From contig NC_135789.1 of assembly GCF_051106095.1 (NCBI RefSeq), forward strand, positions 23,431,764 through 23,495,763: 64,000 nt of DNA, given 5' to 3'. Source of the stretch: Pogona vitticeps (lineage: Eukaryota; Chordata; Lepidosauria; Squamata; Agamidae). Below, piece after piece: positions 31,661 through 64,000 of this stretch. A program made the position numbers and the translations under genes. Each line of letters opens with the position of its first letter. Positions within the stretch are counted from its first letter, which is position 1. A model generated the notes under the pieces. The model was not told where the DNA came from and did no database searches. It worked only from the letters and a program-made list of their open reading frames with translations.

Positions 31661-32464
31661 TGGGTGGATTTGGTGTTAAAGGAAAACCTTAAGTTTGAGT
31701 TGTTTTGATGCGCTTCTGGGTTTTTGTTTTTGGTTGTTTTTTTTGCAGAAGTGTCTTTGTTTTGCTTTGTTTACCAGCTTTGATGAATCTTGAAGAGCCT
31801 GGAAGAGGGGCAGGCAGGTTGTTTTCATTTCTGTATTTTATTTAAAATAAGTTTCTCCCCCGCTTTTCTCCCCCCGAAAAGGACGTAAGGCGACTCCCAT
31901 CATGAAAAAGACAGTATTTGAAGCTTAAAAACAGGAAAAAGGGAAAACCGCACGATGGGGAAAAGCAGAATTTCCAATGAAGGCAAAAATGGGGCTAAGA
32001 AGTAAAAGGCGGGTCTATGAAAGGAAGAACGGATCCTAACGATTTCAAGGTGATCTTGCGAACCCGCCCTCAAACCAGAGATCCCGCCTACGCCCACAGA
32101 CGACAGCCCAGGAATCACGAATCCTTTAGCAACTTCAGTGCACAATAATGCAGAATACAAGAATTGGAGAAAGCGAGGGGAATGAGGGGAGGAAAGAAAT
32201 TTGGAACCCTTGAAATGTTAGAGAAAAATTCAAAAAAGGAAAATTAAAAATAAGAGAGAGGAACTTCGAGGAGACGAGAATGCAAACAGAGGAAGGGAAA
32301 TAACCTGGTTTTTCTGCCAGGTTGTTTTTCTTGAAAAAAATTAAAATAATAGGAATTTAAAGGGGAGGGGAAAAATAGGGGGGACCGATACCGTGGGGCT
32401 CCCCGATTCCCTCCGCCCTCCATGGACTCCAGGTCCCCCCCCCCAGAAGGGCCGGACGGAGCCC

Positions 32465-32500
32465 ATTCATTCATTCATTCATTCATTCATTCATTCATTA
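32465..32500. repeat. (ATTC)n microsatellite
   Basis: Nine tandem ATTC units. A short CT run follows at about 32565-32584. Confidence 0.95.
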
Positions 32501-32599
32501 GCAACATAGTATCAGGGGAGGGGGCCTGCCTGCCTTCCCAGCATGCAACGCCACAGAGGACCACATCTCTCTCTCTCTCTCTCTGCACAGCCTCTAGTT

Positions 32600-33330
32600 T
32601 GCAGGCCTACAGAACCAGGCCCCAACTGCGATTGGCTGGAGCCGACATGCTGGGCGCCGCTGATTGGTTGCAGGCATCCTTTGGGGAAAGCCTACGGAAG
32701 AGTGGAGGAAAGGCTGCATTTGGAGTGGGCGAGAAAAGGAGAGCAGGAGGCCGCGCCCACTCCTGGGAGGGGGGGTTATGTGTCCATCATCCAGACGGGC
32801 AGGACGGGAGCCAATGGGATGCCTATATGCTAAAACCAACTGCCACTGAGCCCGGAGGGGAGGGATAAAAGCCCAAGGGAGGCAAGGGGTTGGCTGAGAG
32901 GACTTGTTACTTTCCCACATACAAGTTTCCGGCTTCTGGGCAGGACGGGGGGGGGGAAGGAGGGAGACTCCTTCAGAGCCGTTAGGAAATATGTGGCCCT
33001 TTCCCAAGGCTCAGCCGTGAAAAGGGGGAGCCCACCTAGGAGAGTGAAGTGGGGTGCCTGGGGCTGCGCATGCGCCTCTCATCACCTCCTGTGCTCAGGT
33101 AGCCGAGCAACGTAGGGGGCTGAGTGGCCACCTCAGGCCGCAGAAGGCCTTTGGCCAGGTAGGCGGGGCAACCAGCCGATGTGTCGTAATGGCGTCGTGA
33201 GCGCTCAGGGGGCGGGGCAAGCAGGAGCTCCGCCCATTGCCCCGCCCTAGAGGGGAGCGAGAGCCTCCCTCCTATAGGCTGTAGTTCCACCCCCGGTCCC
33301 TCAGGGGGGCGGCCCCTGATCAAGCCCTGC
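32600..33330. promoter_or_regulatory. Orphan promoter-like region between TMEM97 and NLK
   Basis: Three CCAAT boxes (ATTGG at 32631-32635 and 32663-32667, CCAAT at 32811-32815), a TATA-like GGGATAAAAGCC (32862-32873), a perfect NRF1 palindrome TGCGCATGCGCC (33065-33076), and GC boxes around 33208-33218 and 33240-33248. The TATA box sits about 50 nt after the third CCAAT, reading plus. No recognisable exon follows, and the known flanking genes have their own starts elsewhere. Confidence 0.4.
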
Positions 33331-34440
33331 CCACGAGCTCTTCCTGCCAGAAGGGGAGGAGGGAAGCCGGGGGGGGGCTTCCTAGTTCAGAAAAAATAGT
33401 GGATTAAGGTTTTTCCCCTCCCCCTCAGGTTTTAGATGTGGAGAATCTGGACAAGGCGGAGGAATTAAAGGAAGGGGCCCTTGGCTGTAGGCTGGACCAG
33501 ATGACCTCGAGGGACCCTCTGCCGCAGGTCTCGAGTTGGAGGGGCCAGGACCGTCCTGCCTCCTTTCCTGTCCCAGACCAAGGGCCCCACACTGACCCCC
33601 ACCCCATGAAATTGGGGGGGGGCGCACACGATGGAGCCTCTCTGGAAGTGAAGGGACCCCAATAGGGGAAAAGCCATGGACAGGCAGGCAGGTGAGCCTG
33701 GGGCCTCCTTCCACTGAGCGGGCCTCTCATCATCCCTGCTCCAAGGCAGCCGCCCCCCCCCCCCGCGAAAAAACATCCTGGGACAAATGTTTACTCTGCT
33801 GCTGTGGCACCAGCCCCGACCCCAGGCTCCCACCCGGCCCCTAGAGAACAGAAACTCCGGTTACTTCACCTGTCTTGTAGCATCCTCTGGCCAAAGCAGC
33901 CCCTCCCAAGAAAAGCAAGGGTTAATGGTCCATCGTGATGTCTCCGCAGCCAGCTGCCCCTTGTCTCCACACACACACACACACCCAGCGCGATCCAGCC
34001 CAGCTCATGGTGACATCCAAAGCCGGACCTGCTTGGTTGAAAATAGAGAAAGGGACTCTTTACAACCAAACAGGAATCTAAGAAGGCGCTGGGAAATTTC
34101 TGGCCAAGCCCTTTCAGGGATTTTTTTTGGGGGGGGGAAGGAAGAGAAACCTTGGGGTCTGCTCCCCCATGCATGTCCAAATGGGGGTCCTGGGGTGGAG
34201 CTGAGGCCAGGGTCCTTTGGGATGGGGTCTCCACCCCGGCTGGAGGGCCAGAGCAATGCGGACAGAGCTTCCCAGGGCAGGCAGGAGAGGGGTGGCGGTG
34301 TTGGTGGGTCAGATCTTCGAGGATCAGCCCCAAACAATGCTTTGCTCCTGCAGTTCCAGTGGCCTCAGTCCCCTTGAGCTGCCGGAAGGGTTGAGGGGGC
34401 CTGAGAAGAACAATGGTGGGGAGGCCAGCCAACCTGAAGG
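33331..34440. other. Intergenic DNA with no recognised gene
   Basis: GC-rich, with several G or C homopolymers and a (CA)n of about 8 units near 33968. A weak SINE/CR1-like segment GGCTGGACCAGATGACCTCG lies near 33490. Overlapping open frames on both strands show no known protein. Confidence 0.6.
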
Positions 34441-34449
34441 CTCTTCGAG

Positions 34450-36540
34450 TTGGTCATAGCAAAGTCCAACAGGCTGCAAGGAGATGTTCTAACGATTATT
34501 GGCTTCAGCTCTGCTCAGATCCAGATAGCAGCGGACACAGGTAACATCAAGGGAATTTATGACGGTATCAAGCAGGCTTTAGGTCCAATACAGAAGAAAT
34601 CTGCTCCCTTGAAGTCTGCTACAGGCGTGATCACCCAGGACTGAACACAGATGGACCGCTGGATGCAGCACTACTCTGAACTATATTCCAGAAAGAATGT
34701 AGTAACCGAAGCACTGAATAACATTGAGTGCCTGCCTGTCTTGGAAGAGTTGGACAGCGAACCAACTTTAGCAGGAATAAAAGCGGCCTTGGAGTCCCTC
34801 GCCTCCGGCAAGGCACCTGGAAAGGATAACATCCCTGTTGAAGTGCTGAAGTGCTGTAAATAGATAATCGCCACCAAGCTGTATGAAATCTTTGTCTTTG
34901 CTGGAGAGAAGGTGGAGTACCACAGGACATGAGGGATGCAAACATCGTCACATTGTACAAGAACAAAGGAGACAGGGGCGCCTGCAATAACTACCGTGGC
35001 ATCTCTCTTCTCAGCGTTGTAGGGTGGCTGCTTGCCCTTGTTGTGCTGAAGAGGCTCCAGGTGCTTGCAGACCGAGTCTATCCAGAATCACAGTGTGGAT
35101 TCCGAGCTAATAGATCCACCACCGACATGGTATTCTCCCTCAGACAGTTGCAGGAGAAATGTAAGGAACAACAACAGCCACTCTTTGTGGCCTTCATAGA
35201 TCTCACAAAGGCCTTTGACTTGGTTAGCAGGGGCGGCCTTTTTAAAATCCTTCCCAAGATTTGATGTCCACCTCGACTCCTTAACATCATCAGGTCCTTT
35301 CATGAGGAAATGAAGGGCACTGTGGTTTTTGATGGCTCAACATCATAACCCTTTGACATCCGAAGCGGAATGAAACAGGTCTGTGTCCTTGCTCCAACCC
35401 TGTTTGGGATCTTTTTTGCTGTCGTACTGAAGCAGACCTTTGGAACTGCAACAGAAGGTGTCTATCTCCGGACCAGATCAGATGGAAAGCTCTTTAATCT
35501 CTCTAGATTGAGAGCAAAGATCAAAGTCCAGCTGAAATACATGTGGGACTTCCTCTTTGCCGATGATGCAGCTGTTGTTGCCCGCTCTGCTGAAGACCTC
35601 CAACAACTCATGAATCGTTTTAGCAAGGCCTGCCAAGACTTTGGATTAACTATCAGCCTGAAGAAAACACAAGTCATGGGCCAGGGCATGGACTCACCTC
35701 CCTCTATTACTATCTCCACACAAGAATTGGAGGTTGTTAATGACTTTGTGTACCTTGGCTCAGCGATCTCTGACACTCTCCCTAGATGTTGAGCTGGATA
35801 AATGCATTGGCAAAGCAGTTCCCACTTTCTCTAGACTCACAAAGAGAGTCTGGCTTAATAAGAAGCTGACGGCGTATACCAAGATCCCATTCTATAGAGC
35901 CTGTGTCCAGAGCACACTCCTGTACTGCAGCGGGTCCTGGACCCTTTGTGCACAGCAGGAGAGGAAGCTGAACACGTTCATATGCGTTGTCTCTGATGCA
36001 TTTTGGGTATCACCTGGCAGGACAAAGTTCCAAATAAAGTAGTCCTAGAACAAGCTGGAATTTTTAGCATGTATACATTACTGAAACAGCGACGTCTACA
36101 TTGGCTCGGGCATGTTGTGAGAATGGCTGACGGTCAGATTCCAAAAGATCTCCTGTATAGAGAATTAGTGTAGAGAAAGCACCCCAGAAGGACACCACAG
36201 CTGCGATCCAAGGAGATCTGAAAGCGGGATCTAAAGGCCTTAGGAATGGACCTCAACAGATGGGAAACTTTGACCTCTGAACGTTCAGCCTGGAAGCCAT
36301 CGGTGCATCACGGCCTCTCCCAATTTGAAGAAACACTTGTCCAGCAGGCTGAGGCAAAGAGGCAGTCACGAAAGCACCAAAATTGGGGAGCTGGACGGGA
36401 TAGATTGTATTTGTCTTCCATGTGGAAGGGATTGTCACTCTCGAATTGCCCTTCTCAGCCACACTAGACGCTGTTCCAAGACCTCCATTCAGAGCACGTT
36501 ACCCTAGTCTCTCGAGACTTAAGGATGTCTACTAAAGGTG
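34450..36540 (+). mobile_element. Decayed non-LTR retrotransposon with reverse transcriptase
   Basis: 5'-truncated LINE. In order: MDRWMQHYSELYSRKNVV (about 34651), SLASGKAPGKDNIPVEVLK, MRDANIVTLYKNKGDRGACN with NNYRGISLLSVVG, YPESQCGFRANRSTTDMVFS, FVAFIDLTKAFDLVSRGGLF, the RT motif FADDAA (about 35558), LNTFICVVSDAF and a C-terminal zinc knuckle CLPCGRDCHSRIALLSHTRR (about 36413-36475). The frame is broken by several stops (for instance after KCCK near 34861 and after LPKI near 35262) and shifts. The 3' end AGTCTCTCGAGACTTAAGGA (36510-36529) is shared with the element at 57.9 kb. The family was not assigned; it is not BovB, CR1 or L1. Confidence 0.85.
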
Positions 36541-37690
36541 CATAAACACACACACAGGTCTTCTTCCCTCATGCTGGCCTCTCAGATAATACTAATTAAT
36601 TCACAAGTTATTTCACTTTAAAAATGGTTGAAAGGAGGTGGGCTGGCTGGCTGGCTGGTGCACAGAGACCACAGATCCCGTCAGCCCTGTCTTGGCACAG
36701 CGTGAGGAAAGGAGTCTGTTTGGATGTGGTTGCCCAGCGCCACTGTGATCACCACCCGAGGCTCCAGCAACGAGGCTGGGGGTGGTCCTGAGACTTAGCG
36801 GTCCAGGGAAGTGGGTGGCTGATCCCATGGGGCGGGCAGGGGGAATTGCAAGGGAAAACCTCTCCTTGGCCCCGGGGGACCTCCTGCCACGGCTTCTTCC
36901 ACCCGTCGGCAAGGAAGGTCGACCAACTTTGGTCCGTCTGGGAGCAGCAGGAAGAGGAGCACCCCTGGGAAAATCGGGGAGGGAGGGAAGAGCAGTCCCT
37001 TTGGCTTCCCGGGTAGCGGGGGGAAGTCTCTGCTCCTCTTAAAAGGAGGACCACCCGCCTAAAAAGTGGAGAAACCGAATCCATGCATTTTATACTTGCT
37101 GTCCCAATGGGATGAGGTCCTAGTTCCCTCCCTAGGTTTTGTGTTTTTAAACACATGTGATCTCTACGGCAACTGGCAGTAGGGTGCTATGGGTGGATCC
37201 CACGAGGCACCCAACCCATACACTTAACTGGTCCTCTAAGCTGCTGTTTTTCGGGCTCTCGTGCAGGGGCACTTTGGAAAACATCTGGGGGCTCAACCTC
37301 TCTCCGACAAGCCCCCCCCCAAACCACCACCCCTGGGACCAATCTAACCAGGGACCAATCGGTTGCTCCTTCTGCTATACATATAGGAGGCAAGCGGGCT
37401 CTCGAAGCGGGCAGCAGAGCACCCTTTCCCAATTCTGAGCTCCATCAGAATGGGATCTCGCGCCCAAGGAAGCCACTGTCATCTCTGCCATCTCGAGACA
37501 TCCACCGTTTCTGGTCGGGGCTTTTTGGCGGCTGACCCGCAACCTCTGAAGGACTTGGATTCAAATTCTGCCAGCTCCCTGAAGGGGCAGAAAGGCAAGA
37601 AGGATTTCCTTGGGGTCGGATCTGTGAGGAAATCCACACCCACCTCCCCAGGAGAAGGACGGAAGGGCAGAAAAGACGAAGGGTTTCTGC
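36541..37690. other. Intergenic DNA before NLK 3' end
   Basis: No coding exon recognised. Around 37339-37390 two CCAAT boxes (37339-37343, 37355-37359) precede TATACATATAGG, a second weak promoter-like arrangement. The composition changes sharply from GC-rich to AT-rich at about 37.7 kb, where the NLK 3' UTR is thought to end. Confidence 0.5.
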
Positions 37691-37694
37691 GCAG

Positions 37695-39621
37695 TTTTGT
37701 TTCAAATGTCACATTTAATGTTTTCACCACTGTACTTCAAAATCTACATTGTACAAAGTGACCCGCAACTGTGCCACATTTAACAGACCAACCTCTGAGA
37801 TTTTACCTTTCATACCAGTGTCTTCTCGGGCTCGTTTTAAGTTAAAAATCGTGCTTCTCATTCAAGTGAATTGAAATGCTTCGAGTTGGTTTTTCTTTTT
37901 TTCAAATTTCCTCAGGAGCCACACAAAAAACAAAGATATTTTCTCATCTTTGTTTGAGAAATTCTACGTTTTTGTCTCTTTCACATCAAAATAATGACTT
38001 CATTGAAGTTAAAACTTCCAAAAAACATAACTGTATTCAATTCCAGCTCAGATCACTCCTCTTGAAAATACTCTGCTAAATACAGATAACTTACAATAAC
38101 TTTAACAGTTAATTGTCCGTGACAAACAACAAGGTTTCTCTCATTTGTTTTAAATATCCCAGACCAAGGTTCAAAATTTAAGACCATCCATTCATTATTT
38201 TCCTTTGTACAGGTGAAAAAAAAAACAGTCTTCAATTTTTCTTGCCTTTTTTTTAAATATAAAAGTTGGAAGGGACATTCAAGTTTCAAGTCTCCACACT
38301 GGACTTAAAAAAAAAATCATGTGGAGGTAAACAAACCAAGTTGTCTACTCCAGGAGGTAGGAGGCCTTTAGTTTGTGTTCATATATATATATACATATGC
38401 ACAGAATAATTCAGTGTTTGAACAAAACAACACACAAAAATAAGGAATTAGCCCCAAAGTAAGAAAAGTTATTTACTACTGTGACATTTCAAGACTTCCA
38501 CAGCTTTGCCTAATGACACATATACAATTAACATAATTCCCTATGTGCTTTTCCACCCCCCCCCATTTCATTTCTTTTTCACCCAACTGTCCAGTGCAGG
38601 ATTTAAAAAAAAAATCACAAAGTTTCACAGACCTAAAAATGTGCAGACGACTTTTTCACTCTCCCATTCTCTGTCTCTCTCTCTATATATATATACACAG
38701 CAATGAAGATTCTTCAAAATCTTTGCCCAGAAATGGATTTATTTACACACGTTTGCAGATGCATGCTGGGGGTGGTGGTGGTTTATGTAAGAAAAGAGCA
38801 GAAAAACTTCTAATAAAAATAGATTAAATATATATATTTATATATATTTATTTATACGGGGGCAGGGGGTTAAAAAAGAAAAGAAAAAAACTTTAATCTT
38901 TCCTAGGCACGATTCATTCTCTCTACTCACAACACCTGATTGGAAAAAACATCACACAATCACCACCACAGCGCTAGTAAGAAGTTATGTAGAGGTTGTG
39001 GCTATCCTGTGACGTGGCCCACTGAAACGTAGCCACGGCCATCAGGTGGGGGGGGCTGCATGATTGGTCACGGCTGAGTTTTGTATTCCCTAACTTCTTT
39101 TGATATAATTAAAAATAAATAAATATCCAAATCTTCAGGAATGGCTCAGGATCAAAATACCTTTAATCCTCTAACACACTCTCGCTTTAAGGTGAAGGAA
39201 AAGAAGAGCAAAGGGGAATTTTTTTCAAAAAAAAAAAAAAGTGGAGGGAGGGAAGGAGTGACTTTCCCCACCCATTTTGGTTCAATCTTTTTTTCCAAAA
39301 TCAAGCAAGATCACAGCTGCACTGCAATTCACTTAAAAAAACAAAACACCCCCCCCCCAGACCCAAACCGACCATGTGCAACTCTGGATAAAATATTTTG
39401 CTTCTAAAAGCACAACCCCACCCTCGACAGGATTTAAAAGCCTAGGTCACGCTTCCCCCCCATCTCTTAGTCATATATAATACAAGGATAGTGGTTGTTA
39501 ATTTAAAACGTCATTAGTAAAAGTACAGTACAGGCATGATTAAACCTCCAGAATTGAAAATCCCAGAATCCAGTGAAAAGCTACATTAAGTCTTCAGTAG
39601 TACGTTTCTCTCTTCCACGTT
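37695..39621 (-). other. NLK: Probable NLK 3' UTR
   Basis: About 1.9 kb of AT-rich, low-repeat DNA directly downstream of the NLK stop, unlike the GC-rich flanks. An ATTAAA signal lies on the minus strand at 37714-37719, near the left edge of the AT-rich block. Short TATA runs occur at 38382-38392, 38684-38695 and 38828-38850. It holds no open frame of note. Confidence 0.5.
37714..37719 (-). terminator. NLK: Candidate NLK distal poly(A) signal
   Basis: ATTAAA on the minus strand at the end of the AT-rich block. Chosen by position only. Confidence 0.35.
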
Positions 39622-61561
<21,940 letters not shown>

Positions 61562-63081
61562 TCAATCACATTCATTAAGGAAATTTATTAAGCAAGAAGC
61601 ATACCAGAGAAACCCTGTAAACCCTTAACATTTCCCTCAAGTTGCTATAAAAGTTATCCCAAGAAGCTGCCTCTTCTCGCTCATGTTTTAGAATCTTTAA
61701 TATGTTTATGGTTAGAGAGACAGCAAAAGCCTGAACGAATAATTAATGTCAATATTAATGAATCACTATTTTTTTCTCTCTGCAGGAATGAGCCAGGTGT
61801 TTTTGTTCAGAGGGCCGTGTGAGGTTTTTGGGTTTTTGGGAAGGGCAGCACAACCTCTTCGTTTATTGCCGATTCACACTGTCCATACTTTGAGATTCCA
61901 GTTTGGTTCCTTTTGAAGCTGCAGATTCATGGGGAGGAAAGACAACAAAACAGCATCCTTTCATCAACTGCCATTTATAGAAGATCCACCTGTTTGTTGG
62001 TGATAGACAGCAGTCGTTCTATGTGACCAAAATCAGCATCCCTCTTCCTGCTGACATTTAAGACAGCCTTGCGATTTAGCCCCCAGAAGAGCACAGAACG
62101 TTTGCAAAGAGATTTGGGGGTGGTGTAAGCCCCCGATATGCTAAACTGAAATCATATCAGAGAAGCTGCTGGCTTCACTTACTCATCCTTTGGGTGGGAA
62201 TGCAAGATTAAAAGGCACCTTGAGAAGGGAGGTTGAGCGGTGGCTCCTTTGCCTGAGTCATATGTGATTAGCTGAGGTCTTGATTCTTCCACTGTCAGCA
62301 ATAAAAGAGTCAGAAAGAGAGAGGGAACACAGGACTATCTGAAATCCACCCCCGGTATCAACATAATTGCCACACCAGCTCTCCGAAGTACGATGTGGGT
62401 TGTTGACACAAGTGAGGGAGAAACCAACAGCCTAAATCAAAATCAAGGCTTCTTGATTTTCAAGTAACAGCGATGGAACAGGAAGGGGGGGGGAATGAGG
62501 TGGAAGACAACTCATTCTGGTTTAAAAGCTTTCACCTGCACAGGTTTGGGCCACCATTTTCTGTGTCAACCCGCTCATTTGGTAAGAAAATATCTTGAGG
62601 TCTTCCTTGTTGGCTGTCTCCGACATCGAAAATATGCTGGGCAGTAACTGTAGATAGTGTCTTGTCTCAAGGATGACTCTCCAACATCTGGAATGCCCTC
62701 CCCTCTAGGGAGGTCTACTTTGCACCACCTGTACTATCACTAAGGGTACCCGGGTCACCAGGTGTTCCCATCCATTCCAGCTTTAAGAACTACTGATGAA
62801 CTGAATGAATGTTTCTCCATCAGTTTCCAAATGCACTCCAGAAATAAGGCATCACTGTCTGGAGAGGAGAGGGTCTCCAGATGTGACCAATCATATTCCC
62901 AGTGGTGGAGACACCCAGACAGAAAGACATCAAGGGACATCTGAGCAGATGGGTGGATGGACACAGAAAAAAAAATGGTCCAAGCTGTGAGGATTACCTA
63001 TTTTAGCCAAGAGGTGACTTGTTTCGCAAGCAATCCTTTCATTTGGTGATTACGATGGCCATCTCTCAGTTGCTGCCTCAG

Positions 63082-63225
63082 AGCAGGAGTTCCCAACCTT
63101 GGATCACCCAGATGTGTTCTTGGACTGCAATTCCCAGAAGCCTTCGCCACCTGCTGTGCTGGCCAGGATTTCTGGGAATGGCAGCCTCAGAACACCTGGG
63201 CGACCCAAGGTTGAGAATCTCTGAA
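63082..63225. mobile_element. hAT-like palindromic MITE
   Basis: CAGGAGTTCCCAACCTTGGA at the left and CCAAGGTTGAGAATCTCTG at the right; arms GGACTGCAATTCCCAGAAGC and TTTCTGGGAATGGCAGCC. Older than the 51.3 kb copy by eye. Confidence 0.7.
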
Positions 63226-63349
63226 TTGGACGGCCCCACAGGTTTTCAGCAAGCTAGTGTAAGTAAAATGCAGTAAAAACTGTAGTCACTTGGCTAATGC
63301 AAGCATCATTTGGCGAACAGGTAGCAAACAAATTTCAAAAGCTGAAGTA

Positions 63350-63610
63350 CAGTGGGGTCTTGACTTGAGAACTTAATCCGTATTGGAAGGCGGTTCTCAA
63401 GTCAAAAAGTCTGTAAGTCAAGTCTCCATTGACCTACAGTGCACTGAAAACCGATTAATCCCGTAACAGGCCATTTTTGTTCCATTTTGGGTTTTTTCTG
63501 GTCTGTAAGTCAAATCTCAGTCTGCAAGTCAAACCTAAATTTTGCGGCCAGAGAAGTCTGTAATTCAAAAAGTCTGTAAGTCAAGCCATCTGTAAGTCAA
63601 GGGTCCACTG
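63350..63610. mobile_element. Tigger-like (pogo) MITE, CAGTGGGGTCTTGACTT type
   Basis: Termini CAGTGGGGTCTTGACTTGAG and GTAAGTCAAGGGTCCACTG flanked by TA on both sides. The interior repeats CTGTAAGTCAA many times. No transposase. In an NLK intron. Confidence 0.8.
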
Positions 63611-64000
63611 TAACCCTTGACTTTCTTTCTTCGTGCATAGGCTTAGTTTTGCTATTATATATTCATTTATTTTGTGTCCTGCCACTGTGCCAGCTATCTT
63701 GGAAAAAACCCCCACACATTTAGGTTGAAGGTGTAGGATTAAAAAATAGGTGCATAAACGACAGGCAGATTTAAGTAATTCCCTTGAAGTTCCTTAATTC
63801 CTTGTTCTACAAATGTCAGGGGTGGGTGAGGCAGACTTGAACCAACACACATGATTTCACGATCACCACGATGGAGGAAATGATTAATAACCACCCTCCT
63901 GAGTTTGTAATTAAGGGTTATGATCACAACTCTGCACACAAACCTGATGTAGGTTGTAGTAGCTTCTACTCTTGCTATTTTGCGTAAAGGAAGGGTATTC

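Noticed and set aside
33787-34440. Overlapping open frames of 188-196 codons on both strands upstream of the LINE
   Set aside because: No similarity recognised; frames mirror each other on opposite strands and contain homopolymers.

Overview
The window is nuclear vertebrate DNA, most likely from a squamate reptile. The evidence is the repeat content: a recent RTE-BovB LINE fragment, tRNA-derived SINEs whose 3' tail matches the RTE/BovB tail (Sauria-SINE type), CR1 ends, and several palindromic DNA-transposon MITE families. Species was not determined. All four genes are intron-containing single-copy host genes recognised from their encoded proteins, with splice sites that keep the frame.

Layout: TNFAIP1 (minus strand, coding exons 13488 to 3155), IFT20 (plus, coding 20971 to 25699), TMEM97 (minus, 31547 to 26806) and the 3' two thirds of NLK (minus, 61559 to 39622, 5' part beyond the right edge). 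From memory this is the order and relative orientation at human 17q11.2. TNFAIP1 and IFT20 are head to head around a CpG-rich region (about 17.4-18.75 kb) with four ZNF143/SBS-like motifs. IFT20 and TMEM97 are tail to tail, 1.1 kb apart. TMEM97 and NLK are separated by 6 kb without a recognisable protein gene; this holds a GC/CCAAT/TATA/NRF1-rich promoter-like stretch (32.6-33.3 kb) and a decayed LINE (34.45-36.54 kb).

The genes are functionally unrelated: a CUL3 substrate adaptor (TNFAIP1), an intraflagellar transport coiled coil (IFT20), the sigma-2 receptor/sterol-linked membrane protein (TMEM97) and a MAPK-like kinase (NLK). The predicted proteins are 316, 132 and 169 residues; 312 complete C-terminal codons of NLK are present.

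The rest is intron and intergenic DNA rich in repeats. The points most worth checking are regulatory motifs inside transposons (CTCF-like cores in a Tigger-like family; ZNF143-like sequence in a hAT-like palindromic MITE beside a promoter using the same motif), a filled/empty-site pair showing a MITE insertion, and chimeric repeats sharing LINE ends. I found no new multigene system, no RNA gene I would defend, no CRISPR array and no recognisable endogenous virus.
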